A stretch of DNA of 64,000 bases from Periweissella ghanensis. Its GTDB lineage: Bacteria; Bacillota; Bacilli; Lactobacillales; Lactobacillaceae. The notes beneath the pieces are model-generated. The model did no database searches and was not told where the DNA came from. It saw only the letters and a list, made by a program, of their open reading frames with translations. A program made the position numbers and the translations under genes. The DNA lies in NCBI RefSeq assembly GCF_918814755.1, contig NZ_CAKKNT010000004.1, forward strand, positions 1 through 64,000. Reading direction: 5' to 3'. Of this stretch, positions 15,590-23,912 are shown piece by piece. Each line of letters starts with the position of its first letter. Positions within the stretch are counted from its first letter, which is position 1.

Positions 15590-17073
15590 TGAGCACTTCA
15601 AGTTTAGTGAAAGGCTTAGCCCATGCATTGGTTGCAGCTTCAGATTGTACAGCAGCGGATGAAATTTATTTAACTAATCAAATTTTAGCGCAAATTAAGC
15701 AAACTGATTTTGATAATCAAGCGGCAGTGGCGACCGGTGATTTACTTGAATTAATGGATCAAGTAGTTGCGGTTGGCCTTAAAAATTATGAAGCCCATGA
15801 TGAAGCAACCAATGCCGATATGCTAGGGGCGAACTTAATGAATTTGGTATTGCCATTACCAAGTATTGTTAATCAACAATTTTGGCAGCAATATAAGCTT
15901 AATCCACGCACCGCGACTGATGCTTTTTATCAGCAGTCACGCCGTGTCAACTATATCAAAACCCGCGAAATCGCACGTAACATTGAATTCCCATATGCTA
16001 GTGATTATGTTAACTTGCAGATAACAATTAATTTATCAAAACCTGAAAAAGACCCCAAAGCAATTGCCGCGGCGCAAAAAGTTAAAAGTAATAGTTATCC
16101 GGTTTGCCAATTGTGTTTGGAAAATGAAGGGTACGCTGGGCGCCTTAATTATCCCGCCCGAGCTAACCATCGGGTGATTGGCCTAACATTGGGGGACGAA
16201 CCATGGTATTTCCAATACTCACCATATGCATATTACAATGAACATGCGATTGTTTTTGCGAAGGAACACCGGCCGATGGTTGTTAGTGGGGCTAACATTC
16301 GGCGATTATTTGAATTTGTGACGTTATTTCCAGATTACTTCATCGGTTCAAATGCCGATTTACCAATTGTAGGCGGCTCGATTTTAACGCATGATCACTT
16401 TCAAGCAGGGCGGTATCTAATGCCAATGGCGCAAGCACCGATTGAAACTGCTATCGAAATTCCCGGGATTGCACTCCACGCAGCCGGCATTGTTAAATGG
16501 CCAATGTCTGTGATTCGCCTGCAAGATGCGGATTATGGCAAATTAGTTCAAGCCAGTGAATTAATTTTAACGCGGTGGCAACAGTTTGATTATCAGTCCC
16601 AAAATATTGTTGCCTATACCAACGATGGAGTGCGCCATCATACCGTGACACCGATTGCCCGCATGCATGATGGCTTATACGAAATCGACTTAGTCTTACG
16701 CGACAATAATACTTCCGTCCAATATCCCGATGGTATTTTCCATCCGCACCAAGATGTCCAACACATTAAACAAGAAAATATTGGCTTAATTGAAGTGATG
16801 GGCTTAGCCATTTTACCACCGCGGTTAGTGTCTGAAATGGCCGCTGTCAAAGCATACTTGCTTAATACAAGTACGGAAGTTAATCCCATTCATCAAGCAT
16901 GGGCGGATGAGTTAAAAGCACAAAATCACCATATTACAGCGAACAATGTTGACACTATTATTAACCAAGCAATTGGGGCGACCTTCGAACGGGTCTTAAC
17001 CGACGCTGGCGTTTTCAAACGAACCCCGATTGGGCGGACAGCATTTAAAGCTTTCATTGCAAGTTTGGCATAA
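15586..17073 (+). CDS. galT: UDP-glucose--hexose-1-phosphate uridylyltransferase, class II
   Basis: About 495 residues, the Bacillus/Lactobacillus class II GalT, not the 350-residue E. coli type. It exchanges galactose-1-phosphate with UDP-glucose. I placed the start at ATG 15586, which overlaps the galK stop and has GCGGAGG upstream; a second ATG follows directly. Visible landmarks are CQLCLENEGYAGRLNYPARANHR near 173-195 and ILTHDHFQAGRYLMPM near 265-280, containing the His residues of the family active site. GalE, needed to complete the cycle, is not in this operon. Confidence 0.93.
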   Translation: MMSTSSLVKGLAHALVAASDCTAADEIYLTNQILAQIKQTDFDNQAAVATGDLLELMDQVVAVGLKNYEAHDEATNADMLGANLMNLVLPLPSIVNQQFWQQYKLNPRTATDAFYQQSRRVNYIKTREIARNIEFPYASDYVNLQITINLSKPEKDPKAIAAAQKVKSNSYPVCQLCLENEGYAGRLNYPARANHRVIGLTLGDEPWYFQYSPYAYYNEHAIVFAKEHRPMVVSGANIRRLFEFVTLFPDYFIGSNADLPIVGGSILTHDHFQAGRYLMPMAQAPIETAIEIPGIALHAAGIVKWPMSVIRLQDADYGKLVQASELILTRWQQFDYQSQNIVAYTNDGVRHHTVTPIARMHDGLYEIDLVLRDNNTSVQYPDGIFHPHQDVQHIKQENIGLIEVMGLAILPPRLVSEMAAVKAYLLNTSTEVNPIHQAWADELKAQNHHITANNVDTIINQAIGATFERVLTDAGVFKRTPIGRTAFKAFIASLA

Positions 17074-17137
17074 GACTGGTGATGCAGAATTGATTAGAGT
17101 GGGCATTTAAAACTCTATGATAAGTGAGGCTAAAAAA

Positions 17138-18559
17138 ATGAATACGACGCATAAATGGAAACAACGGATTGGGTATGCTCTCGGGGCGTTTGGCCATGAT
17201 ACGTATTATGTGACATTAAGTACGTACTTTATTATTTTTGTGACGAGTGTCATGTTCCAAGGGGCTGGTAAAGATACCGCCCGGTTAATTGGGATTATCA
17301 CATCCTTAGTAGTTATCATTCGCTTAATTGAAATTATCTTTGACCCAATTATTGGGAATGTTATTGATAATACTCGTTCAAAATATGGAAAATTTAAACC
17401 ATGGTTAGTCGTTAGTGGGGTCGTTTCTGGCTTACTCTTAATGGTTATCTTCACTAATTTCTTTGGTTTAGCAAAGACTGGTGATGACTTATTCATCGTC
17501 TTATTTGGGATTGTCTTTATCTTGTTAGACTGTTTTTACTCATTTAAAGATATTGCCTTTTGGTCAATGATTCCGGCACTTTCAACTGATTCTAACGAAC
17601 GGGAAAAACTTGGGACCTTTGCCCGGTTTGGCTCATCAATTGGGGCTAACGGTACGACTTTAGTAGTCGTACCATTAACAACGTTTATTACGTATCTGTT
17701 TACCGGCCGGCATGAACAAGGGGCCGTTGGGTGGTTCTGGTTTGCTGTGATTGTTGGGATCATTTCCGCAGGGACGGCCATCATTACTGCTTTAACAACT
17801 AAAGAAAATCAATCAATTGTGCGCCAACAAAACAAAAAGGTTAGTTTTAAAGAAGTCTTTGTCGTAATTACTAAAAATGACCAATTAATGTGGTTAGCAC
17901 TTTCATACATTGCGTACGCGATTGCTAACGTTGCCACGACGGGGGTCTTATTGTTATTCTACAAGTTTGTCCTTGGCCGGGTTGGTGAATTTTGGTTCGT
18001 TGGTTTAATTGCTACAATTACAGGGATTGTCGCCGTCCCAATGTTTCCTTTCTTGGCGAAGAAATTTTCACGCCGGTATGTCTACCTCGGTGGGTTAATT
18101 ATGAACATTTTGGCATACGCAATCTTTATATTAGCTGGTCAAAATCTTTTAATGGTTCAAATTGCAACCGTCCTATTCTACTTCCCACAACAATGGATTT
18201 TCCTATCAGCGCTGATGACCATTACCGATTCAGTTGAATATGGTCAATTGAAAAATGGTGTGCGTAATGAAGCAGTTACGTTATCACTGCGCCCATTGAT
18301 GGATAAAATTGCCGGGGCCCTTTCAAATGGGATTGTTGGTTTTATCGCTGTGGCAGCCGGTATGAGTGGTAGTGCATCCGTAAGTAACATTACCCAACGT
18401 GATATTCACACCTTTAACTTATTTGCTTTTGCCTTACCAGGGATTCTTATGCTCTTTGCCGGCATTGTTTTCTTCTGGAAAGTGCGCTTATTTGAAAAAG
18501 AACACGCGGAAGTTGTTGCACAACTGGAAGCTAAATTAACAAATCAACAGGAGGCTTAA
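17138..18559 (+). CDS. GPH-family sugar:cation symporter (galactoside/galactose)
   Basis: A 473-residue, about 12-helix transporter of the glycoside-pentoside-hexuronide family (MelB/LacS/GalP type). It begins MNTTHKWKQRIGYALGAFGHD, and the loop DPIIGNVIDNTRSKYGKFKPW (near residue 69) is the GPH signature. It lacks the C-terminal IIA-like domain of LacS, so it is probably not PTS-regulated that way. I used the ATG with GTGAGG upstream; a more distal in-frame ATG has no such site. Position between galT and galM implies galactose or a galactoside as substrate. Confidence 0.85.
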   Translation: MNTTHKWKQRIGYALGAFGHDTYYVTLSTYFIIFVTSVMFQGAGKDTARLIGIITSLVVIIRLIEIIFDPIIGNVIDNTRSKYGKFKPWLVVSGVVSGLLLMVIFTNFFGLAKTGDDLFIVLFGIVFILLDCFYSFKDIAFWSMIPALSTDSNEREKLGTFARFGSSIGANGTTLVVVPLTTFITYLFTGRHEQGAVGWFWFAVIVGIISAGTAIITALTTKENQSIVRQQNKKVSFKEVFVVITKNDQLMWLALSYIAYAIANVATTGVLLLFYKFVLGRVGEFWFVGLIATITGIVAVPMFPFLAKKFSRRYVYLGGLIMNILAYAIFILAGQNLLMVQIATVLFYFPQQWIFLSALMTITDSVEYGQLKNGVRNEAVTLSLRPLMDKIAGALSNGIVGFIAVAAGMSGSASVSNITQRDIHTFNLFAFALPGILMLFAGIVFFWKVRLFEKEHAEVVAQLEAKLTNQQEA

Positions 18560-19600
18560 ATGACAGTTACTAGTGAAGAATATGGCCAATATAATGGTGA
18601 AGTAATCTATCGGTATACCATTGAGAATCAGCATCAAACCCGGTTACGGATTTTATCATATGCCGGCATCATTCAAGAATTTTCCGTTAATGATGTTGGT
18701 CAACGGATTAACTTAGTACTCAGCTTTGATGATTTAGCCGGGTTTACGGAAAATGGTTATAATTTTAATCGCGTAATTGGGCGTCATGCTGGCCGAATTG
18801 GCCAGGCGCAGTGGACGGGGGTCAATGGCGTAATTACGGTTCCAGCTAATGAAAAAGGAAATAGCTTACATGGCGGCCCCCAAGGAATTGGTAACCAAGT
18901 CTTTACTGGGCAAATTGACACTCTAAATGAAGCGGTTAGTTTAAATTATCAAGCCAAAGAAGCCATTGACGGTTATCCAGGTGATTTAGCGGTCAACATT
19001 AAATACCAATTAACAAATGATGATCAAGTTATCATCACATTAAGTGGTACGCAAACTGGTGCGCCCGGGATTTTTAATCCCACCGTGCATACGTACTTTA
19101 ACTTGAGTGATCCAGCCGTTACTGATGTCACACAAATGAGTTTACAAGTAGCTAGCGAATCGCGCTTAGTCTTAAATGATGATAAAGTCCCAACCGGGGA
19201 AATTGTGCCCGTCGTTAATGCCCTGTATGATTTCACCGACATTACTAATTTAGGTGAGCGGCTTGAAAACTTTAAAGCAATGACCGTTGAAAAAGGGTTG
19301 GATGATGCCTTTGTCGTGGCCGGCGATCTAAATACACCTGCTGCAACCTTAATTGATGATGCGTCACAACGGCAAATCAATGTGTATTCCGACCGTAACG
19401 GCATCATTTTGTATACCGCAAACGATTTAAACGATGCCCAGATGGCATTAAATCGGGGGACGGGGCATCCATATGAAGGCCTTGCCATTGAAGCCCAAAA
19501 TTTACCCGATGCCGTAAATCATCCTGATTTTGGTGATATTACCATTCAACCTGATGAAACAAAATCGTATCAAATCATCTATCAGTATGATCATCGTTAA
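18560..19600 (+). CDS. galM: Aldose 1-epimerase (galactose mutarotase)
   Basis: A 346-residue mutarotase interconverting beta- and alpha-galactose for GalK. The family histidines are visible in GNSLHGGPQGIGNQVF near 107-122 and FNPTVHTYFNLSD near 173-184; the catalytic glutamate is probably in GLAIEAQNLPDA near 306. AGGAGG ends a few bases before the ATG, which directly follows the transporter stop codon. It is the last gene of the operon, before a terminator. Confidence 0.92.
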   Translation: MTVTSEEYGQYNGEVIYRYTIENQHQTRLRILSYAGIIQEFSVNDVGQRINLVLSFDDLAGFTENGYNFNRVIGRHAGRIGQAQWTGVNGVITVPANEKGNSLHGGPQGIGNQVFTGQIDTLNEAVSLNYQAKEAIDGYPGDLAVNIKYQLTNDDQVIITLSGTQTGAPGIFNPTVHTYFNLSDPAVTDVTQMSLQVASESRLVLNDDKVPTGEIVPVVNALYDFTDITNLGERLENFKAMTVEKGLDDAFVVAGDLNTPAATLIDDASQRQINVYSDRNGIILYTANDLNDAQMALNRGTGHPYEGLAIEAQNLPDAVNHPDFGDITIQPDETKSYQIIYQYDHR

Positions 19601-19630
19601 ACAATTTAAATGTTGTAAATAATAATTAAC

Positions 19631-19665
19631 AAAGCCTACTAAACTTTTACGTTTAATAGGCTTTT
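19631..19665 (+). terminator. Terminator of the gal operon
   Basis: AAAGCCTACTAAAC (19631-19644) pairs with GTTTAATAGGCTTT (from 19651) with one mismatch, and a T run follows. Confidence 0.85.
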
Positions 19666-19733
19666 TGCATGAGACAAATTAGTTGAAAGGGGGTATAATT
19701 TAATACATAATAACTTATGAAAGGAGTGCTTAA

Positions 19734-19922
19734 ATGCTCACATTTTTAATTCTTGTGATAATCCTTGGGTACTTATTTAATAAAGCCATTCCCTACTTAA
19801 TTCTAGCGATGTTGTTATACTTCTGTTGGGTATTAATCAAAGCGTTATTTATTCCCGCGTTAATTATCGGGATTGCTTACCTTGCTTGGCAGCTTTACCA
19901 ACAAACTCAAGCACGATCATAA
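19734..19922 (+). CDS. Small hydrophobic membrane protein
   Basis: A 62-residue, almost entirely hydrophobic protein with two or three membrane segments and a short polar tail (QQTQARS). AAAGGAG precedes the ATG by a normal distance, and a terminator follows, so it looks like a real short gene. No family recognised. Confidence 0.55.
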   Translation: MLTFLILVIILGYLFNKAIPYLILAMLLYFCWVLIKALFIPALIIGIAYLAWQLYQQTQARS

Positions 19923-19932
19923 AATCAAATTA

Positions 19933-19963
19933 AAAACCGTAACGTTAAATACGTTACGGTTTT
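19933..19963. terminator. Bidirectional terminator
   Basis: Perfect 13-bp stem AAAACCGTAACGT (19933-19945) / ACGTTACGGTTTT (19951-19963) with A and T runs on both sides, between convergent genes. Confidence 0.88.
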
Positions 19964-19969
19964 TGTGTT

Positions 19970-20968
19970 TTAATCATGAACGATATGGGGACTTAGTTGA
20001 CCTTGAATAATTAAGGCGACATCATCAAGTGCAATGTCAATCATATTCTGAACCGCTGCATCGGTATAAAATCCAATATGGGGGGTCAATGACACATTGG
20101 GCATCGCAAGTAGTTGATCATACACTGAAAAATCAAGTTCTTGATTATTAGTTAAATCATGTTCAACAAATAGTTCTTCACATTCAATGGCATCGAGACC
20201 TGCTCCAGCAATAACACCGTTTTGTAAGGCATCAATTAAGGCGGGTGTCTCGACAATTGGACCACGGGCGCAATTAATCAAGAATGCTGAATTCTTCATT
20301 TTCGCCAAAGTTGGGCCATTGAAAAGATGGTGCGTTGTCGCATCTAAATTAGTATGAATGGTAAGCACATCACTTTCGGCAAGGAGGGTTGCAAAATCTA
20401 CATATTCAACCGTATCAGTTAAATCCGTGCGGGGTGCCAAATCATTAGCAATTACGCGCGCGCCAAGTGCCTTGAAGATTCGGGCCGCCGTTCCACCAAT
20501 TTTACCAGTACCAAAAATACCAACGGTCAAATTATGAATTTCACGGGCTTGGAGGCCATCCCAACTATAATCGTGGTGTCGCATGCGTGCTTCTGTATTT
20601 TCAAGCTGCCGCAATAGCACCATTGTATGCATCAAGGCCGCTTCTGCCACTGAGCGTGGTGAATAGGCTGGCACATTGGTTACAATAATATCATTGGCAT
20701 CGGCTGCCGCAAAGTTAATGGTATTGTAACCGGTAATACGTAATGAAATATGCTTAATGCCCAATGCCGCTAAGCGTTCATATACACTAAAATCATCAAT
20801 CCTGGCGTGTTGTAAAATTGAAATATCATCATAACCGGTGGCTAGTTCAATATTGTCAACAAATGGCAATGGGGTGGTATCGACTTGGGCATGATTCCGG
20901 TGGGCCCACGCATCAATGGCTGGTTTTTCATCTGGACGAACACTATACATCAAAATTTTCATTTTCAT
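19970..20968 (-). CDS. D-2-hydroxyacid dehydrogenase (D-lactate/hydroxyisocaproate dehydrogenase type)
   Basis: A 332-residue NAD-dependent dehydrogenase reducing 2-oxo acids to D-2-hydroxy acids. ISLRITGYNTINF near 73-85 is the substrate-domain motif, GIFGTGKIGG near 150 the NAD loop, the active Arg is in NCARGPIVET near 234, Glu in LDAIECE near 262, and His in TPHIGF near 295. Two ATGs lie close together after GGAG; the second (MKILMYS, 6 bases in) has better spacing. It starts 10 bases after an aminotransferase stop, so the pair could turn amino acids into hydroxy acids such as phenyllactate. The same fold also includes true D-lactate dehydrogenase, and sequence cannot settle substrate. 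Confidence 0.85.
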   Translation of the reverse strand: MKMKILMYSVRPDEKPAIDAWAHRNHAQVDTTPLPFVDNIELATGYDDISILQHARIDDFSVYERLAALGIKHISLRITGYNTINFAAADANDIIVTNVPAYSPRSVAEAALMHTMVLLRQLENTEARMRHHDYSWDGLQAREIHNLTVGIFGTGKIGGTAARIFKALGARVIANDLAPRTDLTDTVEYVDFATLLAESDVLTIHTNLDATTHHLFNGPTLAKMKNSAFLINCARGPIVETPALIDALQNGVIAGAGLDAIECEELFVEHDLTNNQELDFSVYDQLLAMPNVSLTPHIGFYTDAAVQNMIDIALDDVALIIQGQLSPHIVHD

Positions 20969-20977
20969 TAACTCCTA

Positions 20978-22138
20978 TTATTGATTAGCATTAAGAAACG
21001 CTTCGAGGCGATCCATGGCGGTTGTGATATTGGCCATACTAGCCGCGTAACTCAATCGCATGTAACCTTCACCTGCTGGAAAGGCCCCACCTGGAACCAA
21101 ACCGAGTTTGGCGTCTTCAGCTAATTTATGGCCAAACGCAAAACTATCTGTCCCAAATTGTGCGGGAATTTTCATAAAGATGTAAAATGCCCCAGCTGGT
21201 TTAATAACTTCAATGCCCATCGCAGTCAAGCGTTCAACGAGGTAATCCCGCCGTTTAAGGTATTCTGCACGCATAACCAAGCCATCATCAGCCCCAGCTG
21301 TAAGGGCTTCAGTCGCTGCATCTTGGGCATTCGTCGTTGCCGAAGTAACAGTGAATTGATTAATCATCGCGATTTTTTCAATTAAATCAACGGGACCGGC
21401 GGCAAAACCAATCCGCCAACCGGTCATGGCATGCGATTTAGAAACCCCCGTCACCAAAATAGTTTGTTCAGGTAGAATTTCACCAAGAGAAACGTGTGTT
21501 TGACTGTAGCTTAATTCACTGTAAATTTCATCGCTTAACACAACGATTGGTTTATTGCGTAGCGGTGCAACTAATGCTTCCAGCTCGGCACGATCATATG
21601 TCACCCCAGTTGGATTAGTCGGGTAATTCATTACCAGCATTTTCGCTTTCGGATGAGCGGCAAGGGTTGCTTCTAGCTTTGCAGGGGTTAGTTTGAACCC
21701 ATCAGCAGTTGTATCAATAAAGACCGGTTTAGCACCGTTAAGTAGGGTGACGGGAATGTAAAAGGGGAAAATAGGAATCGGAATAATAATCTCATCATCT
21801 GGATTCGTTAAGGCTGTAATTGTTGAGTAAATCGCGCCAGTTGCTCCAACAGTTACGACAATTTGCTTGTTTGGATCGTATGTTGCGTGGTATTTATTAC
21901 GTAAAAAATCAGCCGCAGCCGTCCGGAGTTCAATTTTCCCCGATGAATCTGTGTAATGACTGGCATTAGCCGTGATACTACTTTTACCAGCATCCTTTAC
22001 ATGTTCAGGGGTATTAAAATCGGGTTCGCCAAGGGTTAATTTAATAATATCGGGAATCTTTGAAATTGACGCATCAAAGGCCAAAATTGATGATGGTTGT
22101 AACTGTTCCAACCGGGTATTTGTTTTGAAATTTTCCAT
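20978..22138 (-). CDS. Class I aminotransferase (aromatic/PatA-like)
   Basis: A 386-residue PLP-dependent fold type I aminotransferase. LGEPDFNTPEHV near 36, NYPTNPTGVTYD near 170, LSDEIYSELSY near 200 and the PLP lysine in TGVSKSHAMTGWRIGFA near 233 are all canonical. It is close to the PatA/AspC/AraT group, in which aspartate- and aromatic-specific members look alike. GGAGG precedes the ATG. The upstream leader encodes a peptide with Tyr-Trp-Tyr codons followed by a terminator, which favours a role in aromatic amino acid metabolism. It is co-transcribed with the D-hydroxyacid dehydrogenase. Confidence 0.85.
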   Translation of the reverse strand: MENFKTNTRLEQLQPSSILAFDASISKIPDIIKLTLGEPDFNTPEHVKDAGKSSITANASHYTDSSGKIELRTAAADFLRNKYHATYDPNKQIVVTVGATGAIYSTITALTNPDDEIIIPIPIFPFYIPVTLLNGAKPVFIDTTADGFKLTPAKLEATLAAHPKAKMLVMNYPTNPTGVTYDRAELEALVAPLRNKPIVVLSDEIYSELSYSQTHVSLGEILPEQTILVTGVSKSHAMTGWRIGFAAGPVDLIEKIAMINQFTVTSATTNAQDAATEALTAGADDGLVMRAEYLKRRDYLVERLTAMGIEVIKPAGAFYIFMKIPAQFGTDSFAFGHKLAEDAKLGLVPGGAFPAGEGYMRLSYAASMANITTAMDRLEAFLNANQ

Positions 22139-22176
22139 ATAGGTCTAAGCCTCCAAGTATATAAAACTAAAATAAA

Positions 22177-22204
22177 AATCCTCTCAGTCGCCACTGAGAG
22201 GATT
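22177..22204 (-). terminator. Attenuator terminator before the aminotransferase gene
   Basis: Perfect 12-bp stem AATCCTCTCAGT / ACTGAGAGGATT with a 4-base loop, followed on the minus strand by TTTTTATTTT. It lies 39 bases before the aminotransferase start, where an ordinary terminator would silence the gene, so conditional readthrough is implied. Confidence 0.8.
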
Positions 22205-22272
22205 TATCGATGTTGTCACATAACAAAGTTCCATCGATACCACTCAGTTCTAACCGAAGCTAAATGGTATCG
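22205..22272 (-). promoter_or_regulatory. Mutually exclusive leader RNA stems (antitermination region)
   Basis: Stem 1 pairs 22265-22272 with 22235-22242 (CGATACCA/TGGTATCG). Stem 2 pairs 22232-22239 with 22205-22212 (TATCGATG/CATCGATA) and overlaps stem 1 by five bases, so only one can form. ACTGAG within the stem 1 loop edge (22242-22247) can also pair with CTCAGT of the terminator arm (22193-22198), enclosing stem 2 as an antiterminator. No T-box sequence is present. Confidence 0.6.
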
Positions 22273-22296
22273 AAAAAAGACTGATGCCATCCAGAA

Positions 22297-22362
22297 TTAA
22301 TCTGCGAGGTACCAGTAGAGTAAAAACGCGTTATTCAATTTTTGCATACTTTTATCTAACAT
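22297..22362 (-). CDS. Leader peptide with Phe-Leu-Leu-Tyr-Trp-Tyr-Leu codons
   Basis: A 21-codon ORF too short for usual gene finding. AAAGGAG (22372-22378) lies 9-10 bases before its ATG. The C-terminal half contains the run FLLYWYL, so three aromatic codons (Tyr, Trp, Tyr) are contiguous between leucines, and the stop codon follows four codons after the last Tyr. The ORF lies about 90 bases before a terminator that precedes the aminotransferase gene. This is the classic layout of ribosome-mediated attenuation: ribosomes stalled for want of charged aromatic (or leucyl) tRNA would change leader folding. I infer that aromatic starvation raises expression, but the direction has not been tested. 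Confidence 0.7.
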   Translation of the reverse strand: MLDKSMQKLNNAFLLYWYLAD

Positions 22363-22454
22363 AATGATTAGCTCCTTTAAATAACTTAGCTAAAATATAC
22401 GCTTGTAAAATGAAAAACGCAACATTATTTTATCATTTAATTTTAACTTAACAT

Positions 22455-22781
22455 TTAAGCATCGAGTTCAATTTTCAAAACTTGGAATAATTCGCTCATT
22501 TCTTTACCAGACATCACACCCACGACTAAGATACTTGGATGTTCTTCGCTTTCACCTAATTCCATAACGTTGATATCATGTGCCGTTAAATATTGATCCA
22601 CTTGGGGGCGATTTAAGACGACTGACATTTCGTCATAGTCAAATTCGACTTGATAGAGATCTTCATCATTAGCCATTCCTGCCACCCCGACAAATTCAGC
22701 ATCACCACCATCTTTTGCGACAACATAAATTTCAACATTAACTTTATCTAGTAAATCCACTACTTCGTATTCTTGCGCCAT
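22455..22781 (-). CDS. Acidic hypothetical protein
   Basis: About 108 residues from MAQEYEVVDL, with GAGG upstream of that ATG; a distal in-frame ATG would add 6 residues. Strongly acidic, soluble, with alternating strands and helices (VNVEIYVVAKDGG...ILVVGVMSGKEMSELFQVL). No cysteines or signal peptide. I do not recognise the family. It lies immediately upstream of the aminotransferase leader on the same strand and may be read separately. Confidence 0.65.
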   Translation of the reverse strand: MAQEYEVVDLLDKVNVEIYVVAKDGGDAEFVGVAGMANDEDLYQVEFDYDEMSVVLNRPQVDQYLTAHDINVMELGESEEHPSILVVGVMSGKEMSELFQVLKIELDA

Positions 22782-22901
22782 GATTAATTCCTCTTTCATT
22801 AAGATACGCCGATTATAGCATATTGGGCCGGGCGCATATATTGATAGCTATTTACTATAGTCTGGTCATAAAACTGCAAATAACAATCTTTTTTAAATTA
22901 C

Positions 22902-22910
22902 TGCTATAAT
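22902..22910 (+). promoter_or_regulatory. Extended -10 promoter of a candidate small RNA
   Basis: TGCTATAAT (22902-22910) is a perfect extended -10 sequence with no clear -35. A start near 22917 would give a transcript ending at the terminator around 23037. Confidence 0.55.
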
Positions 22911-22916
22911 GGCCTT

Positions 22917-23037
22917 GTGAGATAGGAAGGGGTAATGGTAACAAGGTGACCATCTGATTTCCTCAAATTACAGTCCCCCCGGACTATTGATTGTTTGACA
23001 GAATTACCCAGTTCGTACTAATGAACTGGGTAATTTT
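22917..23037 (+). ncRNA. Candidate small RNA with C-rich hairpin loop
   Basis: About 120 bases between a strong extended -10 promoter and a strong terminator (AATTACCCAGTTC 23002-23014 / GAACTGGGTAATT 23023-23035, then T5), with no ORF worth the name inside. A compact hairpin AGTCC-CCCC-GGACT (22972-22985) exposes a C4 loop. Loops of this type in Gram-positive regulatory RNAs pair with G-rich Shine-Dalgarno sequences (general knowledge). GGGGTAAT at 22929-22936 could alternatively pair with ATTAC...CCCC. It could instead be a terminating leader for the peptide at 23171. No known RNA family recognised. Confidence 0.5.
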
Positions 23038-23170
23038 TGTGTACTTAGCAACTTTTCATCTAAATTAAGCTTATTATTGCATTAGTAATATTCGTGATGT
23101 ACTCTTAGGTTGCACTGCAAGTTAACCTTCATTCGTATAGTAACTTAGCCAATCTCAAGGAGATTATATT

Positions 23171-23363
23171 GTGAAAAAAATTTGGCCTGTTATTTTCAAC
23201 AGTAGTGTCGTCATTAGTTTAACTGCTATTGGTTCTGTAAATCTAGTTGCCAGCACTACTAGTCCCAACTAAAGTAATTAAAACGAATAAAGTTCAAAAT
23301 CTAAATCAAGCTTTCACGATTCTTCAAAAGCATGTGCAAACATCACGCAACGCTGGTAAATAA
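23171..23363 (+). pseudogene. Small secreted peptide gene with a frameshift
   Basis: AAGGAG precedes GTG 23171, which opens a 33-codon frame with a basic start and hydrophobic core (KKIWPVIF...VVISLTAIGSVNLVAS), a signal-peptide profile, ending at TAA 23270. Just before that stop, the +1 frame continues from ACT 23268 for 31 codons (TKVIKTNKVQNLNQAFTILQ...) to TAA 23361, right before a terminator. Joined, they would make a secreted peptide of about 64 residues. Either one base is wrong or missing, or the gene is recently broken. Function unknown. Confidence 0.5.
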
Positions 23364-23377
23364 AATAGTATTAAATC

Positions 23378-23423
23378 AAACACGTCTTCGCTGATTCTTA
23401 AATAGAATTGCAAAGACGTGTTT
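23378..23423 (+). terminator. Terminator after the secreted peptide gene
   Basis: AAACACGTCTT (23378-23388) pairs with AAGACGTGTTT (23413-23423) around a loop that itself contains GATTC/GAATT; T run follows. Confidence 0.8.
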
Positions 23424-23618
23424 TTTATTTTTGTATATACCAAAATGCCTATTTAGATAATATTTAGGAATTAAATTAGACTTAAAAAAATTAATTAATT
23501 AAATTAAAACCGTCCTAATTTTGCATTATACATTATTTACCAATCCTTAAATAAGCAAAAAAAAATACACAATGCTAGAATGAGTGAACAGGAATTAAAT
23601 TGATTGGGGGAGTTATTT
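23424..23618. other. AT-rich intergenic region
   Basis: Nothing resolvable beyond AT-rich sequence and, near the end, GGGGGAG (ribosome binding site) before ATG 23619. Confidence 0.5.
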
Positions 23619-23900
23619 ATGTCAGAGAAAACTAAGCAAGAGAAAAAATTTGAATTTCTAATAAGTAATGCCGCAACGATTACTTGTATTTCAATGTATG
23701 TTGCTTACATTCCACAACTGATTGCTAATTTTAGTGGTCAACCAGTTAGTCCATTGCAGCCATTAGTAGCTGGAATTAATGCCAGTTTATGGGTATCTTA
23801 TGGTGCGCTAAAGAAGGAAAAAGATTGGGCGTTAATTATTTCTAGTACGCCGGGGGTCATCTTTGCCTTATTAACGGCCATTACAGTTTACATTCATTAA
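23619..23900 (+). CDS. SemiSWEET sugar transporter (copy 1)
   Basis: About 93 residues forming one three-helix bundle of the SWEET/PQ-loop type. YIPQLIANFSGQPVSPLQPLVAGINASLWVSYG holds the PQ motif at the end of helix 1 and the asparagine of helix 2. SemiSWEETs work as dimers in the membrane and carry sugars by alternating access. GGGGGAG lies before the chosen ATG; a distal in-frame start is less likely. A paralogue begins 12 bases downstream, so hetero- as well as homodimers are possible. Confidence 0.85.
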   Translation: MSEKTKQEKKFEFLISNAATITCISMYVAYIPQLIANFSGQPVSPLQPLVAGINASLWVSYGALKKEKDWALIISSTPGVIFALLTAITVYIH

Positions 23901-23912
23901 AAGGGGGCAATA

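Noticed and set aside
19024-19488. 154-residue minus-strand ORF inside galM
   Set aside because: A shadow of a conserved gene; Ser/Thr/Val-rich composition typical of antisense reading.
22139-22380. T-box riboswitch before the aminotransferase
   Set aside because: No AGGGUGGNACCGCG-like T-box sequence or specifier loop; a translated leader peptide explains the region better.
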